DNA of 64,000 nucleotides from Actinomyces johnsonii (GTDB lineage Bacteria; Actinomycetota; Actinomycetes; Actinomycetales; Actinomycetaceae). This document shows positions 47,625 through 56,237 of the stretch, one piece after another. The stretch covers positions 3,070 through 67,069 of the forward strand of contig NZ_VICB01000019.1 in NCBI RefSeq assembly GCF_006546835.1. The letters are read 5' to 3'. Under the pieces are notes generated by a model. That model made no database searches. It had not been told where the DNA came from and saw only the letters and a program-made list of their open reading frames with translations. Both the position numbers and the translations under genes were made by a program. Each line of letters begins with the position of its first letter. The first letter of the stretch is position 1.

Positions 47625-47670
47625 AGACCTCCCCGGTCGGAACAGCCGTTCCGACCGGGGAGGTCTTTTT
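47625..47670 (+). terminator. Rho-independent terminator of the str operon
   Basis: 19-bp perfect stem (AGACCTCCCCGGTCGGAAC and its complement), 4-base AGCC loop and a T5 tail, 33 bases after the tuf stop. The clearest intrinsic terminator in the window; it insulates fimQ. Confidence 0.95.
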
Positions 47671-47927
47671 CGGGCTCCATCGAACCCGACGGAACTGTTG
47701 ACCGAAAATGCGAATAGTCACGCGAACGACACCATTTCTGCGAATCCGTGACGTCTGCGTAACGAATGGCGTCGCAATGCAGTAACGGACGATTTCAGAT
47801 CCATTACTGATCCTGATTTTGCTCGCTCTTCCGACTAGTTTATCGACTGTATCCGGGCGCGTGGACGCCGACGCATATTAGCGAGTGATTCCAGCGCCGT
47901 TCCGTTTCGTGATATGGAGCCTTAATC
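47671..47927 (+). promoter_or_regulatory. Promoter region of the fimbrial cluster
   Basis: 257 bases, clearly richer in AT than the flanks. TGCGAAT occurs twice exactly 30 bases apart (47709 and 47739), each followed by a GTCACG/GTGACG-type hexamer; a third looser TGCGTAACGAAT follows. TTGCTC (47819) and TATCGA (47841) are a possible -35/-10 pair with 16-base spacing. TATGGAG precedes the fimQ start. Confidence 0.45.
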
Positions 47928-50789
47928 TTGCTGCGTCGTCGTACCGTCGTCTCGCGCCTGCGCAAACTCGTCGCCAGCGCCGCGGTGCTCACCTGTGCGG
48001 CAGCCGCTTTCGCGGGCATCGAGAGGCCTTCGGCCGCCGCAGCCCCTCCTGGCCTGCCCTCCGACGCCCTGCCGGCGGTCTTCGCCCAGGGCGGTACCAG
48101 CCGCTACCGGGACACGATCCAGTGGCTCCAGTGGGCGGACTACGGAAGCAACTTCGCCGGCAAGACCAAGCCGAATGTTCCCGTACTCGACTACGGGCAG
48201 CGCAAGACGTTCACCAACTATCGAGATATGGGAGAAGCAGGATATCTGGTCACCACCTGCAATCTGTCCAATCTCAAGCACATCGGTCACCAACGGGGAT
48301 TTCCTGACGATCTTGCTCGCGGCCCGCTGGTGGCGACTATTCCGGGGACCTGGGCTGGCGACATTCTCGACAACCTCTATAACATCGGAGGAGCCGGGGG
48401 CTGGAGCGACGGCGGCTCGGAGTGGCATGCCGGCCTGAGTTACCCGGCCAACTATGTCAACAACAACCAGATGGTCATCGGCCTGGCCAACGGCTACGCC
48501 TACAACGGGGACAAGACTTGGGACGGCAAGGACAAGAACGACCGCCGCGCCGACCGCACCCCGACCGGCGGCTACTCGCGGATCAGCTTCGATGTCTCCT
48601 GTTCGGCTGCCCTTCAGGCCCCCGACGGCAGTTCCACGCCAGTGGCCCTCAATGGTCTGGTCTTCGCCGATGCCGAGGCCTCCAACCCCAGTGGTAGTGG
48701 CGACCCCTTCGACGGCGAGTGGATCCAGGCCCAAGTTCCCCGCGACCAGCGAGTCACCTGGCGCCTCCTCGACGGCGGACGCTCCACGAACTGCCTCGAC
48801 ACCCGTGGAGGCAGCTGGGAGCCCGTCACCACCCGCGCAACTCTGTCGAACGGGAACCGCACTCTGCGGCTGGACAACACGGCGCAGGAGTGCGTCTATC
48901 AGAATGGCGGAGGCTACTCCAAGCCCAACGGTATCGGAGGGCCGGCGGTCTCCATGTTCATGGAGGGGGCTACCAGCGCCACCATCACCATGCAGGGATC
49001 CGGTTACTCCGCCGTCGCCCTGGGCCTGGTCCTGGCCACCGACTTCGGTGACGCGCCGGCGTCCTACGGCAGTGCCTCCGCTCTCCTGCAGCCCACCTGG
49101 CAGGGTGGCGAGGTGACCGCGCACAACGGCAACGACTTGTTCGGAGGTCGCCTCATCAACTCCACCCGCATGTACGCCTCCGGACCGTACCTGGGCTCCT
49201 CGATCGACGCCGAGTCCCAGCAGCGTTTCAGCGACGGCGCCGACGGCGATGACAACGATGGCTGGTACGGCAACGACGAGGACGGTGTCTCCATCTCGTC
49301 CGCGGGCATCTCGACCGCGCCCGGGCAGAACGTCACCATGAACGTCCGCTGCGGCGGTGGGGGAGCGGTCGCCGGCTGGATCGACTGGAACCACAACGGC
49401 GTCTTCGACTCTGCAGAGAAGAGCAGCCAGGCCGTCTGCGACAGCCGAGCGAACGCGAGGCTGAAATGGACTGTGCCCGAGGATGTCGTGCGCAGCATCG
49501 ACGGAGAGGCCGGCTCCTATCCCCACACCTACTTGCGTGTGCGGACAGCCAAGGCAGACGAGGACCTCAAACCGACCGGAAGCACTGTGGGGGGTGAGGT
49601 GGAGGACTACCGGCTCGCGGTGCGCGTCCCCACCATCCAGCTCGTTAAAGAGGTGCAGGCGCCCTACGCGGGGCAGGTCGGGGCTCTAAAGGCCGATCAG
49701 TGGACGCTCAAGGCCCAGCAGGGCAATGGCGCTTCCTCCTCCCAGCTGGTGACCGGCACCGTCGACACCGGGATCAAGACGGCGCGTCAAGGTCAGTACC
49801 TCCTGTCCGAGTCCTCCGACAACCCCCAGGCCACTGGATACGAGGCCGGCGGGTGGCAGTGCTACCAGACTCCTGGAACCGCTGGAAACTGGAACAACTC
49901 GACTTATGGATCCCAGACCGTCATGTTCAAAGGGCCTGACCGCATCACCTGCGCCATCACCAACACGACCAAGCCCGGTGCGCTGACCTGGACCAAGACC
50001 GACCAGGATGGGAAGACGCCCCTGGGCGGAACGTCCTGGGAGCTCAGCGGTCCCGATGTTCCAGCCGGCACCGTCATCGAGGACTGTCAGGCGGCCGGCT
50101 GCCCAGCTGGCGCCTATCAAGACACCAACCCGGCTCCGGGTGCCTTCGATGTCGGCGGGCTGCCGTGGGGCAGCTACTCCATCACCGAGCAGACCGCTCC
50201 GAGTGGCTACCAGCGCCTCGGGACGACACTGGTCTTCGACGATGTCTCCGGAGCGAACCTCACGGCCCGGCTCAAAGACACCACCGGCGTCACCAAGGGG
50301 GCTGTGACGAACCAACGCCTCACCGGATCGGTGTCCTGGAAGAAGCAGGACACCACCGGCAACGCGCTCAAGGATTCCGAGTGGACGCTCAGCGGCCCGG
50401 GGGTCCCGGCCAAGACCACCATCGTTGACTGCGTCGTCACCGGAGCCAAGGGGCAGTGCCCGAGCGGTCCCTATGCGGACACCGACCCAGCGGTCGGCTC
50501 CTTCACGGTCAGCGGGCTGCCCTGGGACTCCCGCTCCTACTCCCTCGTGGAGAAGCGAGCCCCTGCCGGGTACCGGCTTGACACGACGAGCCGCTCCTTC
50601 GTCATCAAGCCCGATGCCCTCCAGTACTCCTTCTCGAAGGCCTTCACCAACGAGAAGGCGCCCACCCCCCGCCTGCCGCTGACGGGCGGACGCGGTGCGC
50701 ACATCTTCCTGATTGCGGGAGCGGTCGTCTCCGGCCTCGCAATCCTCACCGGACTCCTAAGGAGGCGCCGTCACCGCAACCTCGACTGA
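47928..50789 (+). CDS. fimQ: Fimbrial tip adhesin, FimQ-like
   Basis: 953 residues from TTG behind TATGGAG. Signal peptide LRKLVASAAVLTCAAAAFAG; a unique N-terminal region of about 330 residues (likely the adhesive part); an FGDAPASYG...GEVEDYRL module (GEVED-type domain, with acidic DGDDNDGWYGNDEDGV); then two or three SpaA/Cna-B-like domains with E-boxes ITEQTAPSGYQ and LVEKRAPAGYR; finally LPLTG (residues 916-920), a membrane helix and an RRRRHR tail. There is no YPKN pilin motif, so it cannot be polymerised as a shaft and fits the tip position. Family knowledge: type 1 fimbriae of oral Actinomyces bind salivary proline-rich proteins. Exact ligand here is inferred. Confidence 0.85.
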   Translation: MLRRRTVVSRLRKLVASAAVLTCAAAAFAGIERPSAAAAPPGLPSDALPAVFAQGGTSRYRDTIQWLQWADYGSNFAGKTKPNVPVLDYGQRKTFTNYRDMGEAGYLVTTCNLSNLKHIGHQRGFPDDLARGPLVATIPGTWAGDILDNLYNIGGAGGWSDGGSEWHAGLSYPANYVNNNQMVIGLANGYAYNGDKTWDGKDKNDRRADRTPTGGYSRISFDVSCSAALQAPDGSSTPVALNGLVFADAEASNPSGSGDPFDGEWIQAQVPRDQRVTWRLLDGGRSTNCLDTRGGSWEPVTTRATLSNGNRTLRLDNTAQECVYQNGGGYSKPNGIGGPAVSMFMEGATSATITMQGSGYSAVALGLVLATDFGDAPASYGSASALLQPTWQGGEVTAHNGNDLFGGRLINSTRMYASGPYLGSSIDAESQQRFSDGADGDDNDGWYGNDEDGVSISSAGISTAPGQNVTMNVRCGGGGAVAGWIDWNHNGVFDSAEKSSQAVCDSRANARLKWTVPEDVVRSIDGEAGSYPHTYLRVRTAKADEDLKPTGSTVGGEVEDYRLAVRVPTIQLVKEVQAPYAGQVGALKADQWTLKAQQGNGASSSQLVTGTVDTGIKTARQGQYLLSESSDNPQATGYEAGGWQCYQTPGTAGNWNNSTYGSQTVMFKGPDRITCAITNTTKPGALTWTKTDQDGKTPLGGTSWELSGPDVPAGTVIEDCQAAGCPAGAYQDTNPAPGAFDVGGLPWGSYSITEQTAPSGYQRLGTTLVFDDVSGANLTARLKDTTGVTKGAVTNQRLTGSVSWKKQDTTGNALKDSEWTLSGPGVPAKTTIVDCVVTGAKGQCPSGPYADTDPAVGSFTVSGLPWDSRSYSLVEKRAPAGYRLDTTSRSFVIKPDALQYSFSKAFTNEKAPTPRLPLTGGRGAHIFLIAGAVVSGLAILTGLLRRRRHRNLD

Positions 50790-50940
50790 GCCGCCCGTCG
50801 GCATCCGCAAGGAGCACCGGAGACGCCAGTAATGCCGTCGGATACGACGGAGCCGTCCACCGGAGAACACACTCCCTATCCATGCCTCTGCCATGCGTCC
50901 GCATCTCCCCGCGGCGCACAGTGAAAGGAAATCCCAACCC

Positions 50941-52551
50941 ATGAAGTACAACGCCAGCACGCTGGGGCGTCGGGCTGCTGCCGCAGCCGGCGTCCTCACC
51001 CTGGCCTTCCTCGGCCTGGCCCCCATGGCCCAGGCTGAGGATGCCAACTACGGAAACATCAAAGAGGATGCGAAGGGTTCCCTGATCATCCACAAGCACC
51101 TCAACGGGGACGGCAACCCCATCGGTGCCGCCGACGGTACTGAGGTGCCGAACGCCAACAAGGGCGAGCCCGTTCAGGGTGTCGTGTTCACCGCCTACCC
51201 GATCACCGACATCAATCTGACGAAGTCGGAGGACTGGACCAAGATCAGCGCACTGTCCGCGCCCGGAGCGATTCCGGACAGCGCTTGCGCCAACCCCACC
51301 GCTCCCACACTGGCAGGGCACACGCTGGGCAGCGGCATGCCCTCCTCCGAGACCGACGGCCAGGGCTCCGCCACGATCATGCAAATGCCCGTCAAGGCCT
51401 ACCTCGTCTGCGAGACGAAAGCTCCCAGTGACATCGTCCAGAAGGCCAAGCCCTTCGTCGTGACGATTCCTCACCCGAACACCGCTGCCGAAGACGCTAA
51501 CGGCAAATGGCTCTACGACGTCAACGTCTACCCCAAGAACGAAGCCATTGACCTTGAGAAGACCATTGAGGAGCAGAAGACCAACGGCTACGGCATCGGC
51601 TCCCTGGTGAAATTCCCGGTGAGCTCCGAGCTGCCAACCCTCGACGCCAAGTCCTACTACAAGTACTACCAGCTCAAGGACACTCTGGACTCTCGGCTCT
51701 CGGAGGTGACTGCCACTAACGTGACTGTCGATGGAAACGCGCTCGACCCCGCCGACTACGTTGTCGCAACCAACAACCAGACGGTGACCGTTACCTTCAC
51801 CGCCTCTGGCTTGGCCAAGCTCAAGGCCGCCCCGAACAAGAAGGTGTCGGCCACCTTCCAGGGCAAGGTGACTTCGATCACTGACGGCGACATCAAGAAC
51901 ACCGCCCAGCTCATCTCCGACACTGTCTACGCTGAGCAGCCCCCGACTCCCGAGACCCCGCCGACCGACCCCGTCGATCCTCCGAAGAGTAACGAGGTAA
52001 TCAGCCACTGGGGCGACCTGACGATCAAGAAGGTCGATGCCAAGGACAAGGCTCAGAACAAGGCCGGCCTCAAGGGTGCCGAGTTCCAGCTCTTCAAGGC
52101 CAAGAACGCCTATGCGGGTACCTGCACCAAGGAGCCGGAAGGCAATGCGATCTCCGTTGACGGCAAGACCACTCTTACCACCGACGGCGACGGCGCCATC
52201 AATATCAAGGGCCTGTTCGTCTCCGACTCCATCGACGGGGTGAACCGCGACAACCAGGTCAATGCCACCGAGCGCTGCTACGTCCTGGTCGAAACCAAGG
52301 CGCCCACCGGATTCGTCCTGCCCTCGGGCCAAGACGCCATGACTGCTGTCAAGGTCCAGGCCGGTGCCGTGACCACTGACAACGTCACCATCGAGAACAG
52401 CAAGCAGGCGGTTCCGGGTCTGCCTCTGACCGGTGCTAACGGCATGCTCATCCTGACCGCCTCCGGCGCGGCTCTGCTGATGATCGCCGTCGGCTCCGTC
52501 CTCGTGGCCCGCTACCGCGAGCGCAAGCAGACCGCGAACCTCGCCGTCTGA
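50941..52551 (+). CDS. fimP: Major fimbrial shaft pilin, FimP-like
   Basis: 536 residues. The ATG follows AAAGGAAATCCCAACCC; signal peptide RAAAAAGVLTLAFLGLAPMA with AQA cleavage. Class C-sortase pilin features: pilin motif YPKN with acceptor Lys199, E-box YVLVETKAPTGF with Glu451, sorting signal LPLTG at 494-498, hydrophobic helix and RYRERKQ tail. The Glu in the E-box marks an isopeptide-stabilised Ig-like domain. Polymerised by SrtC1 through Lys199-Thr bonds, then wall-anchored. Length and order match type 1 fimbrillin of A. oris. Two perfect hairpins follow the stop. Confidence 0.9.
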   Translation: MKYNASTLGRRAAAAAGVLTLAFLGLAPMAQAEDANYGNIKEDAKGSLIIHKHLNGDGNPIGAADGTEVPNANKGEPVQGVVFTAYPITDINLTKSEDWTKISALSAPGAIPDSACANPTAPTLAGHTLGSGMPSSETDGQGSATIMQMPVKAYLVCETKAPSDIVQKAKPFVVTIPHPNTAAEDANGKWLYDVNVYPKNEAIDLEKTIEEQKTNGYGIGSLVKFPVSSELPTLDAKSYYKYYQLKDTLDSRLSEVTATNVTVDGNALDPADYVVATNNQTVTVTFTASGLAKLKAAPNKKVSATFQGKVTSITDGDIKNTAQLISDTVYAEQPPTPETPPTDPVDPPKSNEVISHWGDLTIKKVDAKDKAQNKAGLKGAEFQLFKAKNAYAGTCTKEPEGNAISVDGKTTLTTDGDGAINIKGLFVSDSIDGVNRDNQVNATERCYVLVETKAPTGFVLPSGQDAMTAVKVQAGAVTTDNVTIENSKQAVPGLPLTGANGMLILTASGAALLMIAVGSVLVARYRERKQTANLAV

Positions 52552-52557
52552 GGATGA

Positions 52558-52597
52558 CCGGCGGGGGCCGGGCCCCGTGGAGTCCGGCCCCCGCCGG
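52558..52597 (+). terminator. GC-rich hairpin immediately after fimP
   Basis: CCGGCGGGGGCCGG and CCGGCCCCCGCCGG, a perfect 14-bp stem with a 12-base loop, starting 6 bases after the stop. No T-run. Likely partial terminator or 3'-end protector of the pilin mRNA. Confidence 0.7.
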
Positions 52598-52665
52598 AAC
52601 GATCCCGCCGGAACGGTCTCGCCTCAGTGCCGTGGTGACTATGAGGCCGTGACCTGAGCGGCAAC

Positions 52666-52707
52666 GTGCAGGCGCTCGACGAACCTCGATCCGTCGAGCG
52701 CCTGCAC
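52666..52707 (+). terminator. Second perfect hairpin between fimP and srtC1
   Basis: GTGCAGGCGCTCGACG and CGTCGAGCGCCTGCAC form a 16-bp perfect stem with a 10-base loop, 63 bases before the sortase start. With the hairpin after fimP it probably limits read-through into the sortase gene. Confidence 0.7.
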
Positions 52708-52770
52708 CTTCATGTGCGAACCTGCACCATCTCCACCCCGGACACCGACCCTGGAAGCGCACGAGGCCCC

Positions 52771-54018
52771 ATGATCTCCCGCACCGCACGCAAACCCCGC
52801 ACCTCCCGGACCCCGCGCACACGCGCCTCGAGCACCCAGAAGCACCGCCGTCCCCGCGTCTGGCGCCTGTCGATCTCCGCCCTGGTCACCTCCATCATGG
52901 CGATCGCCGGCATGGGGCTCCTGGCCTATCCGACGGCGGCATCCTGGATCTCCCAGTACAACCAGTCGAAGGTGACTGCCGACTACTCCGCCCAGGTCGA
53001 CGACGCCCGGCCCGATGCCAAGACCCAGATCGCCCAGGCCCACGCCTACAACGAGGCGCTCTCCGCCGGCGCGGTCCTCGAGGCCAACAACCATGTCCCC
53101 ACCGGAGCCGGCTCCAGCTCCGACAGTTCCCTGAGCTACGCCTCGATCCTCAAGGCCAACGAAGAGGGCCTCATGGCCCGTCTCAAGATTCCCTCCATCT
53201 CCCTGGACCTGCCCGTCTATCACGGAACCGCTGACGACACCCTGCTCAAGGGGCTGGGACACCTGGAGGGCACCTCACTGCCGGTCGGGGGAGAGGGGAC
53301 CCGCTCGGTCATCACCGGGCACCGCGGCCTGGCCGAGGCCACCATGTTCACCAACCTGGACAAGGTGAAGAACGGCGACAGCCTCATCATCGAGGTTTTC
53401 GGTGAGGTCCTCACCTACCGAGTCATCAGCACTAAGGTCGTTGAGCCCGAGGAGACCGAGGCACTGCGCGCCGAGGACGGCAAGGACCTGCTCACCCTGG
53501 TGACCTGCACGCCGCTGGGTATCAACACCCACCGCATCCTGCTGACCGGCGAGCGCATCTACCCGACCCCGGCCAAGGACATCGCGGCAGCGGGCAAACG
53601 CCCCGACGTTCCCCATTTCCCCTGGTGGGCCGTCGCGCTGGCGGGTGGCCTCATCGTCGTGGGGCTGTACCTGTGGCGCTCGGGCTATGCGGCTGCCCGG
53701 GCCAAGGAGCGCAAGGAACGAGCGTTGGCCCGCAAGCGGGACGAGGAGCAGGAGCCGCGCCCCCAGACCTGGGAGGAACAGATGCAGAAATGGATGGACG
53801 ACGACGCCGGCGTCGAGCCCCGGCGCTGGTTCACCGACCTGCCGATCCCGCCGCAGCCCTCCGAGGCGGAGAACCTGGAGCTTCTGGAGGAGATCGCGTC
53901 TCTGTCGAAGCCGTCGGGTAGGTCGGATGTTCAGGAGCTCATCGACACCACGGAGATCCCGGTGATAGGTGCGACACGCCCGAGCGCGGGTGCCAGTGGG
54001 CGGACTCACAGGCCCTAG
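52771..54018 (+). CDS. srtC1: Pilin-specific class C sortase, SrtC1-like
   Basis: 415 residues. N-terminal membrane helix (SALVTSIMAIAGMGLLAYPT), catalytic domain with His184 (ITGHRG), Cys246 (LVTCTP) and Arg255 (NTHRILLTGER), a C-terminal helix (WWAVALAGGLIVVGLYLW) and a charged cytoplasmic tail of about 120 residues, unusually long. The lid region after AYNEAL lacks an obvious DPW/DPF motif. Polymerises FimP and adds FimQ. The ATG chosen fits a signal-like start; an in-frame GTG 35 codons upstream lies inside the hairpin and is rejected. Confidence 0.9.
   Translation: MISRTARKPRTSRTPRTRASSTQKHRRPRVWRLSISALVTSIMAIAGMGLLAYPTAASWISQYNQSKVTADYSAQVDDARPDAKTQIAQAHAYNEALSAGAVLEANNHVPTGAGSSSDSSLSYASILKANEEGLMARLKIPSISLDLPVYHGTADDTLLKGLGHLEGTSLPVGGEGTRSVITGHRGLAEATMFTNLDKVKNGDSLIIEVFGEVLTYRVISTKVVEPEETEALRAEDGKDLLTLVTCTPLGINTHRILLTGERIYPTPAKDIAAAGKRPDVPHFPWWAVALAGGLIVVGLYLWRSGYAAARAKERKERALARKRDEEQEPRPQTWEEQMQKWMDDDAGVEPRRWFTDLPIPPQPSEAENLELLEEIASLSKPSGRSDVQELIDTTEIPVIGATRPSAGASGRTHRP
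53970..53988 (+). repeat. 19-bp direct repeat, copy 1 (srtC1 3' end)
   Basis: TGCGACACGCCCGAGCGCG lies inside the final codons of the sortase gene; an exact copy occurs 250 bases downstream in the rpsJ leader. Confidence 0.7.
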
Positions 54019-54277
54019 GCCCCTTCTTGGGTTCCGCTGCCGGTGCGGGCCCTGATAGCGTAATGCGGCCGGCTACGGGCGTGCTCCTGCATGCTCCCGA
54101 GCTGTGCCACCCCGGGGGTCACCCGGGATTCATTCTGACGGACCCGTTCCTCCTGAACGGGTTTCCGTGTGTCCAGACCGGTCACCGCCTCCCGCCAACG
54201 GGAGAGGTGCGCGTCGCCCTGCGACACGCCCGAGCGCGTGGACCGGCCAGAAGCAAGTACAAGAGAGGTTAGGCGCC
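54019..54277 (+). promoter_or_regulatory. S10 operon promoter and structured leader
   Basis: 259 bases between sortase and rpsJ. TGATAGCGTAAT near 54053 is a plausible -10 region. Three stems follow (CCGGG/CCCGG near 54110, ACCCGTT/AACGGGT near 54142-54162, CTCCCG/CGGGAG near 54189-54205), as expected for an autoregulated ribosomal leader. Confidence 0.5.
54220..54238 (+). repeat. 19-bp direct repeat, copy 2 (rpsJ leader)
   Basis: Exact copy of the sequence in the sortase 3' end, 40 bases before rpsJ. The leader between holds hairpins ACCCGTT/AACGGGT and CTCCCG/CGGGAG. Confidence 0.7.
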
Positions 54278-54586
54278 ATGGCGGGACAGAAGATCCGCAT
54301 CCGGCTCAAGTCCTACGACCACGAGGTCATCGACTCCTCGGCGCGCAAGATCGTCGACGTCGTGACCCGCGCTGGTGCGACGGTCGTGGGCCCGGTGCCG
54401 TTGCCGACCGAGAAGAACGTGTTCTGCGTGATCCGGTCGCCGCACAAGTACAAGGACAGCCGCGAGCACTTCGAGATGCGCACGCACAAGCGGCTGATCG
54501 ACATCGTCGACCCGACGCCCAAGGCCGTCGACTCGCTCATGCGTCTCGACCTGCCCGCTGACGTCAACATCGAGATCAAGCTCTGA
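54278..54586 (+). CDS. rpsJ: 30S ribosomal protein S10
   Basis: 102 residues, exact family length. [20 protein letters not shown], the PVPLPTEKN loop and [17 protein letters not shown] are diagnostic. Binds the 30S head and, as NusE, RNA polymerase antitermination complexes. First gene of the S10 operon. AGAGAGG precedes the ATG. Confidence 0.98.
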   Translation: MAGQKIRIRLKSYDHEVIDSSARKIVDVVTRAGATVVGPVPLPTEKNVFCVIRSPHKYKDSREHFEMRTHKRLIDIVDPTPKAVDSLMRLDLPADVNIEIKL

Positions 54587-54594
54587 GGACTGCC

Positions 54595-55263
54595 ATGACA
54601 ACGCTTAACACGCCGGCTGCCGCCGCGCCTGCCAAGGCGCTGCTCGGCACCAAGCTCGGCATGACGCAGATCTGGGACGAGAACGGGGTCCTGCGCCCGG
54701 TGACCGTCGTCCGGGTCGACACCAACGTCGTGACCCAGGTCCGCACCATCGAGACCGATGGCTACGAGGCCGTTCAGCTCGCCTTCGGCGACATCGACGC
54801 CCGCAAGGTCACCAAGCCGCTCGCCGGCCACTTCGCCAAGGCCGGGGTTGCCCCCCGTCGCCACGTGGCCGAGGTGCGCACCTCCCTGGCGTCGGAGTTC
54901 ACCCCCGGCCAGGAGCTGGCCGCAGACACCTTCGAGGTCGGCCAGCTGGTCGACGTCACCGGAACCTCCAAGGGCAAGGGGTTCGCCGGTGTCATGAAGC
55001 GCCACGGCTTCGCCGGTGTGGGCGCCTCCCACGGTGCTCACCGCAACCACCGCAAGCCCGGCTCCATCGGCGCCTGCGCCACCCCCGGCCGCATCTTCAA
55101 GGGGCTGCGCATGGCCGGCCGCATGGGCCACGCGCGCCGCACCGTCCAGAACCTCAAGATCCGCGGCATCGACGTTGACAAGGGCGTTCTGCTCGTCAAC
55201 GGCGCGATCCCCGGCCCCAAGGGCTCGGTCGTCGTCGTCCGCACCGCCGTGAAGGGAGCCTGA
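54595..55263 (+). CDS. rplC: 50S ribosomal protein L3
   Basis: 222 residues. [20 protein letters not shown] and the peptidyl-transferase-facing loop [20 protein letters not shown] identify it. Eight bases after rpsJ. An early assembly protein of the large subunit. Confidence 0.98.
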   Translation: MTTLNTPAAAAPAKALLGTKLGMTQIWDENGVLRPVTVVRVDTNVVTQVRTIETDGYEAVQLAFGDIDARKVTKPLAGHFAKAGVAPRRHVAEVRTSLASEFTPGQELAADTFEVGQLVDVTGTSKGKGFAGVMKRHGFAGVGASHGAHRNHRKPGSIGACATPGRIFKGLRMAGRMGHARRTVQNLKIRGIDVDKGVLLVNGAIPGPKGSVVVVRTAVKGA

Positions 55264-55267
55264 GACC

Positions 55268-55912
55268 ATGACTGAGGCACTCACCGTCGACGTCGTCGAC
55301 TCCGCGGGCAAGAAGACCGGCAGCGTCGAGCTGCCCGCCGAGGTCTTCGACGCCCCCCTCAACATTCCGCTCATGCACCAGGTGGTCGTCGGCCAGCTCG
55401 CCGCGGCCCGGCAGGGCACCCACGCCACCAAGACCCGCGGCGATGTCCGCGGCGGCGGCCGCAAGCCCTACCGCCAGAAGGGCACCGGTCGTGCCCGTCA
55501 GGGCTCGACCCGCGCCCCGCAGTTCGTCGGAGGCGGCACCGTCCACGGCCCCCAGCCACGCGACTACACCCAGCGGACCCCCAAGAAGATGAAGGCCGCC
55601 GCCCTGCGCAGCGCCCTGTCCGACCGCGCCCGCAATGGCCGCGTCCACGTCATCACCGAGTTCGTCACCACCGCAGTGCCCTCCACCAAGAACGCCCTGG
55701 TCGCGCTGCGCAACCTCACCGACCGCAAGGCCCTGGTGATCGTGGACCGTCAGGACGACCTGTCCAGGCTCAGCCTGCGCAACGCCCCCGAGGCGCACGT
55801 CCTGTGGGCCGACCAGCTCAACACCTACGACGTTCTCAAGTCCGACGACGTTGTCTTCACGGCCTCTGGCCTGGACGCGTTCCTGGGCAAGGGTGAGGAG
55901 GAGTCCAAGTGA
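55268..55912 (+). CDS. rplD: 50S ribosomal protein L4
   Basis: 214 residues. The tunnel loop [20 protein letters not shown] is intact. L4 lines the exit tunnel and represses the S10 operon in some bacteria. Stop overlaps the rplW start by four bases (GTGA). Confidence 0.98.
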   Translation: MTEALTVDVVDSAGKKTGSVELPAEVFDAPLNIPLMHQVVVGQLAAARQGTHATKTRGDVRGGGRKPYRQKGTGRARQGSTRAPQFVGGGTVHGPQPRDYTQRTPKKMKAAALRSALSDRARNGRVHVITEFVTTAVPSTKNALVALRNLTDRKALVIVDRQDDLSRLSLRNAPEAHVLWADQLNTYDVLKSDDVVFTASGLDAFLGKGEEESK

Positions 55913-56211
55913 GCCTCGAGAAGTCCAAGAACCCCCGCGACGTCATCATCGCGCCGGTGGTCTCCGAGAAGTCCTACGCCTGCATGGACCGTGGCCAGTA
56001 CACGTTCATCGTGGCGCCGGGCTCCAACAAGACCGAGATCAAGCAGGCCGTCGAGGCCATCTTCAACGTCAAGGTCTCCTCGGTGAACACCATCAACCGC
56101 AAGGGCAAGACGCACCGCACCCGCACCGGGATCGGCAAGTCCAAGGACACCCGCCGTGCGATCGTCACCCTGCGCGAGGGGACCATCGACATCTTCGGTG
56201 ATGTGGCCTAG
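55909..56211 (+). CDS. rplW: 50S ribosomal protein L23
   Basis: 100 residues from GTG, coupled to rpl[21 protein letters not shown] and [13 protein letters not shown] are family motifs. Sits at the exit tunnel and docks trigger factor and SRP. Confidence 0.97.
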   Translation: MSLEKSKNPRDVIIAPVVSEKSYACMDRGQYTFIVAPGSNKTEIKQAVEAIFNVKVSSVNTINRKGKTHRTRTGIGKSKDTRRAIVTLREGTIDIFGDVA

Positions 56212-56237
56212 TGCGCCACGGAAGGTAAAGGACCGAT

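Noticed and set aside
52666-52770. Earlier GTG start for the sortase
   Set aside because: It lies in the left arm of a 16-bp perfect hairpin, lacks a ribosome site, and would place His184 of the family numbering 35 residues too far.
47671-54277. Fimbrial cluster as a recent horizontal transfer
   Set aside because: GC content and codon use of fimQ, fimP and srtC1 are close to the rest of the window, and no integrase, att site or IS flanks it. Only its position is unusual.
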